A stretch of DNA of 64,000 bases from Dongia_B soli (GTDB taxonomy: Bacteria; Pseudomonadota; Alphaproteobacteria; Dongiales; Dongiaceae), in contig NZ_JAXCLW010000008.1 in assembly GCF_034044715.1 (NCBI RefSeq), positions 62,001 to 126,000 on the forward strand, written 5' to 3'. The notes under the pieces were generated by a model. That model was not told the origin of the DNA. It was given only the letters and a program-made list of their open reading frames with translations, and made no database searches. Position numbers and translations under genes: made by a program. Below, one piece after another: positions 33,350 to 41,317 of this stretch (position 1 is its first letter; each line of letters opens with the position of its first letter).

Positions 33350-34192
33350 CTATTGCGGTTTGACGAATTTTAACGTGAATCGATCGCTTTCGCCGATCGC
33401 CAGATACTTTGCACGATCCTTATCTTTCAGGCGCAGAGTCGGCGGCAGGGTCCAGACACCGGCGGGATAGTCTTTCGTATCCTTCGGATTGGCATTGACT
33501 TCCGATTCGGCAACGAATTTGAAGCCGGCTTTCTCGACCAGGGCGATGGCGTAATCCTCGCGCACATAGCCGCTGGCGGCTTCCGGATCCTGCGGCTGGT
33601 CGGCGCGGCCACGGTGATCTTCGATGCCGAGAATGCCGCCAGGTTTCAAGGCGCGGTAAAAGGCGTTCAAATTCGCCTCGGCCGAACCGTCGGCGATCCA
33701 ATTGTGCAGATTGCGGAAGGTCAGCACCATATCGGCGGTGCCGGGCGGGGCGATATCGTGACGATCGCCCGCGAATTCCGTCACCTTGACCTTGTCGTAG
33801 AGCGCCGGGTTGCTTGCCAGCTTCGCGGCGAAACCACCGCGATTGCTCACCGCTTCGGCGGATGTATCGTCGGCGGCCGGACCCGCCGCATAATACTGCC
33901 CATGATCACGCAGATACGGCGCGAGAATTTCCGTCCACCAGGCGCCGCTACCTGGGTCGATCTCGACCACCGTCATGTCGTCGCGCAGGCCAAAAAAGGT
34001 CAATGTCTCGTAAGGATGCCGATAGACATCGCGCCGAGTGTTCTTTTCCGACCGTTGTGGCCCGGCGATCAGGCTCTGCAATTTAATGTCGGACGCCGTA
34101 TCGGGGTCGGATGAGGTGGAACTGCAAGCCGGCAGAAGCGGCATTGCGAGCAGCATGACGGCGAGGACAAGGCGGCTTCCACCCGAACGCAT
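33350..34192 (-). CDS. Exported lipoprotein with a class I methyltransferase fold
   Basis: This 280-residue protein has a signal peptide ending in lipobox LLPAC and a Ser/Thr linker, and GGGAG before the ATG. The rest follows COG4798-type predicted methyltransferases: YRHPYETLTFFGLRDDMTVVEIDPGSGAWWTEILAPYL (motif I is DPGSG), DIAPPGTADMVLTFRNLHNWI, and FYRALKPGGILGIEDHRG. Lipidation would place the fold outside the cytoplasm, where SAM is not expected, so the catalytic role is unclear. It stands alone between the PTS promoter region and doeB. Lipoprotein character is well supported by sequence; function is not. Confidence 0.8.
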   Translation of the reverse strand: MRSGGSRLVLAVMLLAMPLLPACSSTSSDPDTASDIKLQSLIAGPQRSEKNTRRDVYRHPYETLTFFGLRDDMTVVEIDPGSGAWWTEILAPYLRDHGQYYAAGPAADDTSAEAVSNRGGFAAKLASNPALYDKVKVTEFAGDRHDIAPPGTADMVLTFRNLHNWIADGSAEANLNAFYRALKPGGILGIEDHRGRADQPQDPEAASGYVREDYAIALVEKAGFKFVAESEVNANPKDTKDYPAGVWTLPPTLRLKDKDRAKYLAIGESDRFTLKFVKPQ

Positions 34193-34267
34193 CGGTTCAC
34201 TCCCACGTGAGTCGAAACCGAGAGACTAAGCCATAAAAGCTTGTCCTCGCTAGACGAATATCGATGC

Positions 34268-35269
34268 TTATTTCATTTCGACCGCGGTGACGGCGATGCA
34301 ATCGCCCGCCTTCACCAAGCCGGGGAAATGCCGTCCGGCCAGAATGCCGTCGAGCTTCGCCGTATAGGTGATCGGCGCGACGCCGGTCCGATCGGCATGC
34401 CAGACCTTGGCGATCACATCTCCCTTTTTGACGGGTTGGCCGAGATCGATGCAGGGTTCGATCAGGCCATCGCTTTCGCTGAAGGTGAAGCAGTCGCCAT
34501 CGGGCATGTCGAGGCGCATCGCCTTCTGACGCTCGATCCGGCCTTTGAGGATGCCGGCATGGATCAGCAGATTGCGCACGCCGCGCTTGGCGATCCCTGC
34601 CGTGTGCGCGGTTGCTGAGCCGCCACCCCCTAGTTCGGTCGAGATGAAGGTCTTATCCATCTCTTCGGCCGAGGTGTCGTACATGCCGACACTGTCGATC
34701 TCCAGCAGCATCATGGAATAGGGGGCGTTGAAGGCTTCCATTGCCGCCACGCAACGATCCTCCAGCGCTTGCTGCGCCGGCAGGCGATGGGCGCAACAGA
34801 AGGGGACGAATTCCAGCGTCTTGCCGCCGGCATGAATATCCAGAGTGACATCTGCCATGGGCAGCAAAGTGCGCTGGAAATAATCCGCGATCTTTTCCGT
34901 CACCGTGCCGTCGGGGCGGCCGGGAAAGGAACGATTGAGATTGCCACGATCGATTGGCGAAGTCCGGGTCGCGGCGCGGAAGGCGGGATAGTTCATTGCC
35001 GGCACGATGATGACCCGGCCGGACAAGCCTTCCGTCGTGATCGTGGCCGCGAGATCCATCAAGGCGATCGGGCCTTCATATTCGTCGCCATGATTGGCGC
35101 CGGTCAGCAAGGCGGTCGGCCCATTGCCGTTCTTCGCCACGGTGATCGGAATCATCACGGCGCCCCAGGCGGAATCGTCGCGGCTGTAAGGCAGGCGCAG
35201 GAAACCGTGCTGTACGCCGTCGCGGTCGAAATCGACAGTAGGTGAAATGGGATTGGGGCGCTTTTCCAT
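34268..35269 (-). CDS. doeB: N2-acetyl-L-2,4-diaminobutanoate deacetylase DoeB
   Basis: This 333-residue zinc deacetylase of the succinylglutamate desuccinylase/aspartoacylase family has Zn-binding LTGANHGDEYEG and the later DIHAGG, plus RGNLNRSFPG and a C-terminal domain with KLDGILAGRHFPGLVKAGD. In ectoine breakdown DoeB removes acetyl from N2-acetyl-L-2,4-diaminobutyrate made by DoeA. It ends the minus-strand operon ehuBCDA-gntR-doeB, 29 bases after the regulator gene. The context makes DoeB far more likely than other family members. Confidence 0.9.
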   Translation of the reverse strand: MEKRPNPISPTVDFDRDGVQHGFLRLPYSRDDSAWGAVMIPITVAKNGNGPTALLTGANHGDEYEGPIALMDLAATITTEGLSGRVIIVPAMNYPAFRAATRTSPIDRGNLNRSFPGRPDGTVTEKIADYFQRTLLPMADVTLDIHAGGKTLEFVPFCCAHRLPAQQALEDRCVAAMEAFNAPYSMMLLEIDSVGMYDTSAEEMDKTFISTELGGGGSATAHTAGIAKRGVRNLLIHAGILKGRIERQKAMRLDMPDGDCFTFSESDGLIEPCIDLGQPVKKGDVIAKVWHADRTGVAPITYTAKLDGILAGRHFPGLVKAGDCIAVTAVEMK

Positions 35270-35298
35270 TCTGTGCCGGTCCTTGCTCAGTATTTATT

Positions 35299-35985
35299 TC
35301 AACGTTCGGGATAGCGCTTCATGCGCTTGACGCTCATGGAGATATGACTGCGACGGATATGGCCGACCGCTTCCAGATCGCCAACCTCCATGGCCGCCAG
35401 GATATCGGCCATCTCGCGACGAAACACGGCGATCTCATCGGGCAGGTTGAGGTGAGGTACGGATTTAATCCAGATCCGGGTCGTCAAATAATAGAGGCGC
35501 TCCGAAATATCCCGCAGCGGCACATTGCCGATCATGCTGCCCAGTTCCTGGAAGAAATCGATATTGAGCTGCATAAAGGTTTTCGGCTCCGGCTTCTTCG
35601 CCAGCTGGTCGCAGCGCTCTACCAGCGCGCGCAGGCGGCCGAGGTCATCCTCGGTTCGGGGAACGGGATCGAGCTTGCCAATCAGGACCGCCAGCTCCAT
35701 GCGCAGTTGGAAGACTTGCGCCAAAGCATCGATATCGACATCCGTCACGAAGGTGCCGACGCCATGCCGGCTTTCCAGCAAACCTTCGCTTTCCAGGCGG
35801 GTCAGGACGCGGCGAATCGGTGTGCGGGAAACGTGAAATTCCTCAGCCAATTCTTCTTCGGCGAGTCGCGCACCGGGTCCGTATTCGAGCAGGCAGATAC
35901 GGTCGCGAATAGTTTTATAAATTCGCTCGAAACGTTCGCGTGACATGCTCAAAGGACGTTCCGCCATATCGTCCTGCACACTCAT
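35299..35985 (-). CDS. GntR-family (FCD subfamily) transcriptional regulator
   Basis: This 228-residue regulator has an N-terminal winged helix (IYKTIRDRICLLEYGPGARLAEEELAEEFHVSRTPIRRVLTRLESEGLL) and an all-helical FCD effector domain. The start overlaps the ehuA stop (ATGA), so it is embedded in the uptake operon. FCD regulators bind short palindromes of the TTGTATACAA kind; two such sites lie in the ehuB-eutB control region, making it the likely pathway regulator. The effector may be an ectoine catabolite. It is not the MocR-type EnuR known from other species. Confidence 0.85.
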   Translation of the reverse strand: MSVQDDMAERPLSMSRERFERIYKTIRDRICLLEYGPGARLAEEELAEEFHVSRTPIRRVLTRLESEGLLESRHGVGTFVTDVDIDALAQVFQLRMELAVLIGKLDPVPRTEDDLGRLRALVERCDQLAKKPEPKTFMQLNIDFFQELGSMIGNVPLRDISERLYYLTTRIWIKSVPHLNLPDEIAVFRREMADILAAMEVGDLEAVGHIRRSHISMSVKRMKRYPER

Positions 35986-36803
35986 ACCGACTCCAATACA
36001 GCCCTCAGAAATTGTTTCGTCCGCTCGTTTTTCGGCGCGCCAAACAGCTCCTGCGGTACCCCTTGTTCGGCGATCTTGCCCTGATAGAAGAAACAGACCC
36101 GGTCGGCAAACTCTTTCGCAAAGCCCATCTGATGGGTCACCATCAGCATGGTCAGGTCATGTTCGGCGCCCAATTGCCGGATGACATGCAGCACTTCACC
36201 GACCAGTTCAGGATCGAGGGCCGAGGTGACCTCGTCGAACAGCATCACTTTCGGCCGCATGGCCAATGCCCGGGCGATGGCGACGCGCTGTTGCTGGCCC
36301 CCGGAAAGCTGTGCCGGATAATGTCCTTTCTTGTCTGCGAGGCCCACCATGTCGAGCAATTCCGTGGCGCGGGCCTCCGCCTCTTTGCGCGACATTTTCA
36401 GCACGGTGATCGGCGCCTCGATGCAGTTCTGCAAGGCGGTCATATGAGGAAACAGATTGAAATGCTGGAACACCATGCCGATCTTGCTGCGCACCCGCCG
36501 CAGATGCTTTTGCGCAGCCGGCACCATCTGGCCGGATCGCATCATATGGGTCATCGGCTCGCCATCGACCCAGATGACGCCACCATCGATCCGTTCCAGC
36601 GTCATCAGCATCCGCAGCACCGTGGTCTTGCCGGAACCGGACGGGCCGATGATCGCAACTTTCTCACCGCGCGCAATCTCCAGGTTGAGGTCGTCGAGGA
36701 CCACAAGATTGCCATAGCGCTTGCAGACATTTTCGAATCGGACCATGGGCTGTTCGGCTGCGGACTGCGCCGCTGAGGTCTTTATGGCTGTCACCTCTGT
36801 CAT
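35982..36803 (-). CDS. ehuA: Ectoine/hydroxyectoine ABC transporter ATPase EhuA
   Basis: I start at the ATG at 36803, which overlaps the ehuD stop (ATGA), giving 273 residues. Motifs: Walker A GPSGSGKTT, Q-loop VFQHFNLFPHMTA, signature LSGGQQQRVAIARALAM, Walker B VMLFDEVTSALDP, and the H-switch MVTHQMGFA. This is the polar amino acid importer class. It powers EhuB-dependent uptake. The frame is open far upstream inside ehuD and is not used there. Confidence 0.92.
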   Translation of the reverse strand: MTEVTAIKTSAAQSAAEQPMVRFENVCKRYGNLVVLDDLNLEIARGEKVAIIGPSGSGKTTVLRMLMTLERIDGGVIWVDGEPMTHMMRSGQMVPAAQKHLRRVRSKIGMVFQHFNLFPHMTALQNCIEAPITVLKMSRKEAEARATELLDMVGLADKKGHYPAQLSGGQQQRVAIARALAMRPKVMLFDEVTSALDPELVGEVLHVIRQLGAEHDLTMLMVTHQMGFAKEFADRVCFFYQGKIAEQGVPQELFGAPKNERTKQFLRAVLESV

Positions 36804-37459
36804 TTGGCGCTCCTGAGATTGAGGCGGCGTTCCACCAGTCTGATCAGAGCCGCAGAAACCAGGCTCATGATGAGAAAGGCGATGCCGACCAAAGTGATGG
36901 GCTCGGTGTAACGGAATGTCTCGGAGCCCAAAATCTTCGCCGTCTGCATCATCTCCATGACCGCGATGGCAGAGAGCAGCGGCGTTTCCTTGAAGAGGGC
37001 CACGAGATAATTGCCAAGGACCGGCACGATCGGCGGAATCGCCTGCGGCAGAATGATGTTTTTGAAAGTATTCAAACTGCTGAGATTGAGCGCGGTGCAG
37101 GCTTCCCACTGGCCGCGATGCACGCCTTCGAGGCCAGCACGATAGACCTCGGCGCAATAGCAGCCGTAATGCAGCCCGAGCGCGATAACGCCGGCGACGA
37201 AGGCATCGAGCGTGACGCCGAAAGAGGGGAAGACGAAATAGAGAAAGAAGATCTGGATCAGCAGCGGGGTCGAGCGGATGAATTCGATGAAGACCGACAC
37301 GCACCAGCCGACCTTCGGACCACTCATGCGCAGGATCGCGAGGATGAGGCCAAGCACCAGGGCCAGCACAAAACCGATGGCGGTAGCCTCGATCGTCACG
37401 ATCGCCGCCTGCGCCAGGACCGGCAGAATCTCAAAGGTATAATCCCAATCCCAGATCAT
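36800..37459 (-). CDS. ehuD: Ectoine/hydroxyectoine ABC transporter permease EhuD
   Basis: This 219-residue HisM-type permease has about five transmembrane helices and the EAA-like loop GVHRGQWEACTALNLSSLNTFKNIILPQAI. The start ATG shares one base with the ehuC stop (TGATG), indicating coupled translation. It pairs with EhuC. Confidence 0.9.
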   Translation of the reverse strand: MIWDWDYTFEILPVLAQAAIVTIEATAIGFVLALVLGLILAILRMSGPKVGWCVSVFIEFIRSTPLLIQIFFLYFVFPSFGVTLDAFVAGVIALGLHYGCYCAEVYRAGLEGVHRGQWEACTALNLSSLNTFKNIILPQAIPPIVPVLGNYLVALFKETPLLSAIAVMEMMQTAKILGSETFRYTEPITLVGIAFLIMSLVSAALIRLVERRLNLRSAK

Positions 37460-38187
37460 CAGGCGCTCCTGCCGCGCGGCATCCCCTTGGATGCAATTTT
37501 TTCCAGTCGCTTCATGCCGATCGTGATGCAAAGTGACATCACAAGATACATGAGCAGCACCAGCGTGAAGATCGGAATCGTCCGCATCGTCGTCTGGTTC
37601 ATCTCCTGCGCCATGAAGGCGAGATCGGAAAGCGTGATCAGCGAGACGAGGGCGGTCGATTTCAGCAGTTCGATGAAGAGATTGCCCCAGGGAGGAATCA
37701 TGGCAATGAAGGCCTGGGGCAGGATGATGCGGCGTAATGCCTGGACCCGCGTCATATTGAGGGCAATGGTCGCTTCCCATTGGCTGCGGCTAACTGATTG
37801 CACCGCACCGCGCACAACCTCTGCGCCATAAGCACCGACATTCAGGCCAAGGCCGAGAACGGCGACCGTGAAGGGTTCCAGCGAGATGCCAAAAAGCGGC
37901 AGGGCAAAGAACAGCCAGAACAACTGCACCAAAGCGGAGGTGCCGCGAAAAATCTCGATATAGGTGACGGCGAGCCAGCGGAGGGGGCCAGGACCGTAAA
38001 GCTTGGCCAGGCCCGAGACGGTGCCCATAATGACGGCCAGCAGGGAACCGCAGACGGCAATCTGCACCGTTAGCCACGCGCCTTGCAACAGGCCGGGAAA
38101 GAAAACGGAAAAAGTGTGCGATGTGGCAAGCGCCGCCAGGGTTATGAGGGCGGCGACAAGCATTGCACCGAGCGAAAACGTGCCCAC
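37459..38187 (-). CDS. ehuC: Ectoine/hydroxyectoine ABC transporter permease EhuC
   Basis: This 242-residue HisM/HisQ-type permease has IEIFRGTSALVQLFWLFFALPLFG and an EAA-like loop SVSRSQWEATIALNMTRVQALRRIILPQAF. It is the second gene of the operon, after ehuB and a stem-loop. Together with EhuD it forms the membrane channel. Confidence 0.9.
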   Translation of the reverse strand: MGTFSLGAMLVAALITLAALATSHTFSVFFPGLLQGAWLTVQIAVCGSLLAVIMGTVSGLAKLYGPGPLRWLAVTYIEIFRGTSALVQLFWLFFALPLFGISLEPFTVAVLGLGLNVGAYGAEVVRGAVQSVSRSQWEATIALNMTRVQALRRIILPQAFIAMIPPWGNLFIELLKSTALVSLITLSDLAFMAQEMNQTTMRTIPIFTLVLLMYLVMSLCITIGMKRLEKIASKGMPRGRSA

Positions 38188-38221
38188 GTCAGGAACCTCC
38201 GGGCTCCAGAAAGTCGATCAG

Positions 38222-38245
38222 GCGGGGCGGATAGTTCCGCCCCGC
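38222..38245 (-). other. Intercistronic stem-loop after ehuB
   Basis: GCGGGGCGGA (38222-38231) and TCCGCCCCGC (38236-38245) form a perfect 10-bp stem with a 4-base loop. It lies in the gap between the binding-protein gene and the permease gene, with no T-run. Stem-loops in this position commonly stabilise binding-protein mRNA relative to downstream permease mRNA. Confidence 0.65.
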
Positions 38246-38254
38246 GCTTCAATC

Positions 38255-39130
38255 TTATTCGCCTTTGCAGAGCTGTTCAGTGGTCATATTCGGGAGGTAA
38301 TCCTTGCCGAAGCCGAGTGGCGTGACCAAAGCGATATGCTCCGGCGAGCCGATGAATTTCTTCAGCTCGTTGTTGAAGGCTTCATAAAGGTCCTTGTCTT
38401 CCTTGCGGAAGCCGAAGCCGCCATGTCCCTTCACGGATTTGCCGGCAACCTCGCCGAAAGGCGGCGTCGATTCCACACCCTCGCTTTTCTTCGCCATATC
38501 GGCAATTGAGAGCGCGGTCAGCGATGCCGCATCGGCGCGGCCCGATTGTACCGCCGCCACCAAGCTCGACTGATCCGGCAGCATGACCAATTGCGTTATC
38601 GGAATACCGGCATCCTTGGCATAGCCCGCTTCGACCGCGCCCGCCATGACGGCGAGCTTGAGGTCCTTGTTCGCAGCGATGCTGGAATAATCCTTGATCT
38701 TCTTCGGATTGCCCTTTTTCACCAGCATAGCCTGGCCGATGCCGTAGGAGGGTTCGGAGAACTGGATTTCCTTGCAGCGCTTCGGATTGATGAACATGCC
38801 GGCGGCAATGATGTCAAAGCGCCCGGCTTTCAAACCGGGAATGAGCGCGCCGAATTCCGTCAGCACGCCATCGACTTCGGGAATGCCGATCTTCTTCAGC
38901 ACGGCCTTTGCTACTTCCGGTGCCTCGCCGGTCAGTTTGCCGTCGGGCGTCGCATAGCCGAACGGCGCTTCATTGGCAAAGCCGATGCGGATGAAGCCCT
39001 GTTTCTTTGCTTTCTCGTAAACAGTCTCCGCAAAGGCGGGACGCGATGTGCTGATGATCAATCCCGCAGCGCCGAGGCCGCCCAGGGACAGTAAAAGATG
39101 ACGACGGCTGACGCCAAAATGGTGGTCCAT
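38255..39130 (-). CDS. ehuB: Ectoine/hydroxyectoine substrate-binding protein EhuB
   Basis: This 291-residue family-3 solute-binding protein has an N-terminal signal with twin-arginine SRRHLLLSLGG, so Tat export is likely. The mature part has GFIRIGFANEAPFGYATPDGKLTGEAPEVAKAVLKKIG, then RFDIIAAGMFINPKRCKEIQFSEPSYGIGQAMLVKKGNP, the typical EhuB pattern. It captures (hydroxy)ectoine in the periplasm. A strong GGAGGAGAGG lies at the start. It heads the minus-strand operon and faces eutB across the operator region. Confidence 0.92.
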   Translation of the reverse strand: MDHHFGVSRRHLLLSLGGLGAAGLIISTSRPAFAETVYEKAKKQGFIRIGFANEAPFGYATPDGKLTGEAPEVAKAVLKKIGIPEVDGVLTEFGALIPGLKAGRFDIIAAGMFINPKRCKEIQFSEPSYGIGQAMLVKKGNPKKIKDYSSIAANKDLKLAVMAGAVEAGYAKDAGIPITQLVMLPDQSSLVAAVQSGRADAASLTALSIADMAKKSEGVESTPPFGEVAGKSVKGHGGFGFRKEDKDLYEAFNNELKKFIGSPEHIALVTPLGFGKDYLPNMTTEQLCKGE

Positions 39131-39200
39131 TCCTCTCCTCCACTGCTCGTTCGAGATTTGGTTGAAGGCATCCGTAGCGGATTTATCTCGTTGACCAATG

Positions 39201-39210
39201 TTGTGTACAT
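39201..39210. promoter_or_regulatory. Candidate GntR operator, upstream copy
   Basis: TTGTGTACAT differs from the perfect palindrome TTGTATACAA (39296-39305) at two positions. It lies 71 bases upstream of ehuB. A weaker relative, ATGTATAACT, lies at 39237-39246. FCD-type GntR proteins bind sites of this form. Confidence 0.5.
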
Positions 39211-39252
39211 CTATTCTTTCTTTTGGGCAAGGGCTGATGTATAACTGCCGAT

Positions 39253-39274
39253 AAATCGCATTTTAATGCGATTT
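39253..39274. promoter_or_regulatory. Perfect 10-bp palindrome in the ehuB-eutB control region
   Basis: AAATCGCATT (39253-39262) and AATGCGATTT (39265-39274) are exact inverted copies with a TT spacer. The site is unlike the TTGTATACAA elements beside it. It may be read by a second regulator, for example the AsnC/Lrp protein encoded at 42513. Confidence 0.6.
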
Positions 39275-39295
39275 TCAACCCGAATGGGAATATAG

Positions 39296-39305
39296 TTGTA
39301 TACAA
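39296..39305. promoter_or_regulatory. Candidate GntR operator overlapping the eutB start
   Basis: TTGTATACAA is a perfect palindrome whose last base is the A of the eutB ATG. A regulator bound here would block elongation or late initiation of eutB transcription. A related site lies 95 bases away. Confidence 0.55.
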
Positions 39306-40318
39306 TGTCAGAATCGGATTACCAAATGCCGGATTTGGCCGAGATTCAGCGCGCCGCACAGGCGATTGCCGGCACAGCCGAGCGGACGCCTTATGTCATT
39401 TCTTCCGCTTTATCGGCCCTGGCCGGGCAGGAAATCGGCCTGAAGCTGGAGACCCGGCAGCCGATCGGCGCCTTCAAGATCCGTGGTGCCGCCAATGCGA
39501 TCAGCCGGCTTTCGCCGGAGCAGGCGCGCCGGGGTGTCGGCTGCTGCTCGACGGGCAATCACGGGCGGGCTTTGGCCTACGCGGCGGCAAAAAACGGTAT
39601 CCGCGCCATTGTCTGCCTTTCCTCCCTGGTGCCGCAAAACAAAGTTCGGGCGATCGCGGAATTGGGTGCGGAGGTGCACCGTATCGGCAAGTGCCAAGAC
39701 GATGCCCAGGCCGAGATAGACCGCCTGGTCGCCGACGAAGACATTACCGATATCCCGCCTTTCGATCATCCCGACATCATCGCCGGACAGGGCACCATCG
39801 GGCTGGAGCTGTTGGAAGACCGGCCCGACCTCGACGCCATCGTCGTGCCGCTTTCCGGCGGCGGTTTGATCAGCGGCATTGCCATCGCCGCGAAGGCTAT
39901 GAAGCCGGAAATCAAAATCATCGGCGTGTCGATGGAACGTGGCGCCGCTATGCAGGCGAGTCTTGCTGCAGGTCATCCGGTCGAGGTCACGGAATTGCCG
40001 ACCCTGGCCGATTCGCTCGGCGGCGGCATCGGGCTTAACAACCGCTGGACCTTCGATATTTGCCGCCGTCTGGTCGATGAAATCATCCTGCTGAGCGAGG
40101 CCGAAATCTATCGCGGCATGCAGCATCTGGCCAGGAAAGAGGGGCTGGTGGTCGAAGGTGCCGCCGCGGTCGGACCGGCTGCGTTGCTCGCCAGCAAGCT
40201 CAAGCCAGCAGGGCCGATGGCGATGATCATTTCTGGCCAAAATATCGATCAACGGCAATTCGATCTCATTGCCGCAGGCAAGCCGGTCCAGGTCGGCGAC
40301 ATCACGGTGGAAGGATAA
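39305..40318 (+). CDS. eutB: Hydroxyectoine utilisation dehydratase EutB
   Basis: This 337-residue PLP enzyme of the threonine dehydratase family has the PLP-Lys58 in GAFKIRGAANAISRL, the phosphate-binding VPLSGGGLISGIAIAAKA, and GCCSTGNHGRALAYAAAKNG. It probably starts the conversion of hydroxyectoine-derived intermediates into the ectoine route, paired with EutC. Start is ambiguous: GGGAA lies 5 bases before an in-frame TTG at 39296 but 14 bases before the ATG at 39305, so the TTG may be used. The gene leads the plus-strand unit eutB-eutC-doeA-asnC. Confidence 0.88.
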   Translation: MSESDYQMPDLAEIQRAAQAIAGTAERTPYVISSALSALAGQEIGLKLETRQPIGAFKIRGAANAISRLSPEQARRGVGCCSTGNHGRALAYAAAKNGIRAIVCLSSLVPQNKVRAIAELGAEVHRIGKCQDDAQAEIDRLVADEDITDIPPFDHPDIIAGQGTIGLELLEDRPDLDAIVVPLSGGGLISGIAIAAKAMKPEIKIIGVSMERGAAMQASLAAGHPVEVTELPTLADSLGGGIGLNNRWTFDICRRLVDEIILLSEAEIYRGMQHLARKEGLVVEGAAAVGPAALLASKLKPAGPMAMIISGQNIDQRQFDLIAAGKPVQVGDITVEG

Positions 40319-40320
40319 GG

Positions 40321-41307
40321 ATGCGCGACATCTTCGTGCTGACCGAAGCGGATCTTCGGAAGTTCATCTCGCTCAACCTCGATATCGTCGATGTGGTCGA
40401 GCGTGCCTTTCTGGCGCTGGCCTCCGGCAAGGTGGTCATGCCGCCGATCCTCTCCATGGACCTGCCGGATGTACATGGCGAGGTCGATGTGAAGACTGCC
40501 TATATTCCCGGCTTCGACGGCTTCGCCATCAAGGTGAGCCCGGGTTTCTTCGACAACCCGAAGATCGGCCTGCCTAGCCTCAACGGGCTGATGATCCTGT
40601 TCTCGGCCAAGACTGGGCTCGTAGATGCGCTGATGCTCGATAACGGCTATCTCACCGACATCCGCACCGCGGCGGCGGGTGCAGTTGCTGCGAAGCATCT
40701 GGCACCGTCTCGCGTCGATACCGCCGGCGTGCTTGGCACCGGGGTCCAGGCGAGGTTGCAGATCGCCGCGGCGCATCTCGTGCGGCCTTTCTCGAAAGTT
40801 CTTGTCTGGGGCCGGAATGCCGAAAATGCCGCTTCCTGTGCCCGCGATATCGCAGCCAGTCTTTCTGTCGAGGCCGTTGCACTTGCCGATCCGGCGGAGG
40901 TCGTGCGGAAAAGTCAGCTGGTGGTTACGACCACGCCGGCGCGCGAACCGGTTCTGAAAGCCGACTGGCTGCATCCCGGTTTGCATATTACCGCCATGGG
41001 CGCCGATCAGGCCGGCAAGAACGAGATTGACCCTGCCGCCATTCTCGCCGCCGATCTTTTCGCCTGCGACCGGATTTCGCAGAGCGAGACGGTGGGTGAG
41101 CTGCAAACGGCGCGGAAAGCCGGCTTCCCGGCCGACCGGGTGCCTGAACTGGGTGAGATCATTGGCGAATCGAAAACCGGACGCAGCAAGGACGATCAAG
41201 TCACGATCTGCGACCTGACCGGGACCGGCGCGCAGGACACGGCGATCGCCACCTATGCGCTGATGGCAGCCAAGAAAGCCGATATCGGCACGATCATCAA
41301 AGCCTGA
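40321..41307 (+). CDS. eutC: Ectoine utilisation protein EutC (ornithine cyclodeaminase/mu-crystallin family)
   Basis: This 328-residue NAD-binding protein has IVDVVERAFLALASGKVVMPPI near the N-terminus, TDIRTAAAGAVAAKHLA, and a Rossmann stretch AGVLGTGVQARLQIAAAHLVRPFSKVLVWGRN. The EutC family always accompanies EutB in hydroxyectoine clusters. The gene starts 2 bases after the eutB stop, with GAAGGATAAGG overlapping it. The exact reaction is inferred in the literature rather than fully proven. Confidence 0.88.
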   Translation: MRDIFVLTEADLRKFISLNLDIVDVVERAFLALASGKVVMPPILSMDLPDVHGEVDVKTAYIPGFDGFAIKVSPGFFDNPKIGLPSLNGLMILFSAKTGLVDALMLDNGYLTDIRTAAAGAVAAKHLAPSRVDTAGVLGTGVQARLQIAAAHLVRPFSKVLVWGRNAENAASCARDIAASLSVEAVALADPAEVVRKSQLVVTTTPAREPVLKADWLHPGLHITAMGADQAGKNEIDPAAILAADLFACDRISQSETVGELQTARKAGFPADRVPELGEIIGESKTGRSKDDQVTICDLTGTGAQDTAIATYALMAAKKADIGTIIKA

Positions 41308-41317
41308 CGAGGAAGAC

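Noticed and set aside
32159..33373. A 404-codon plus-strand open frame
   Set aside because: It is antisense to the PTS IIC gene and yields an Asp/Gln/Gly-rich sequence with no domain; IIC is well supported.
35982..37304. Longer versions of ehuA and ehuD reaching into their upstream neighbours
   Set aside because: ATGA and TGATG overlaps mark the true starts at 36803 and 37459; the extensions are out-of-frame readings of the neighbouring genes.
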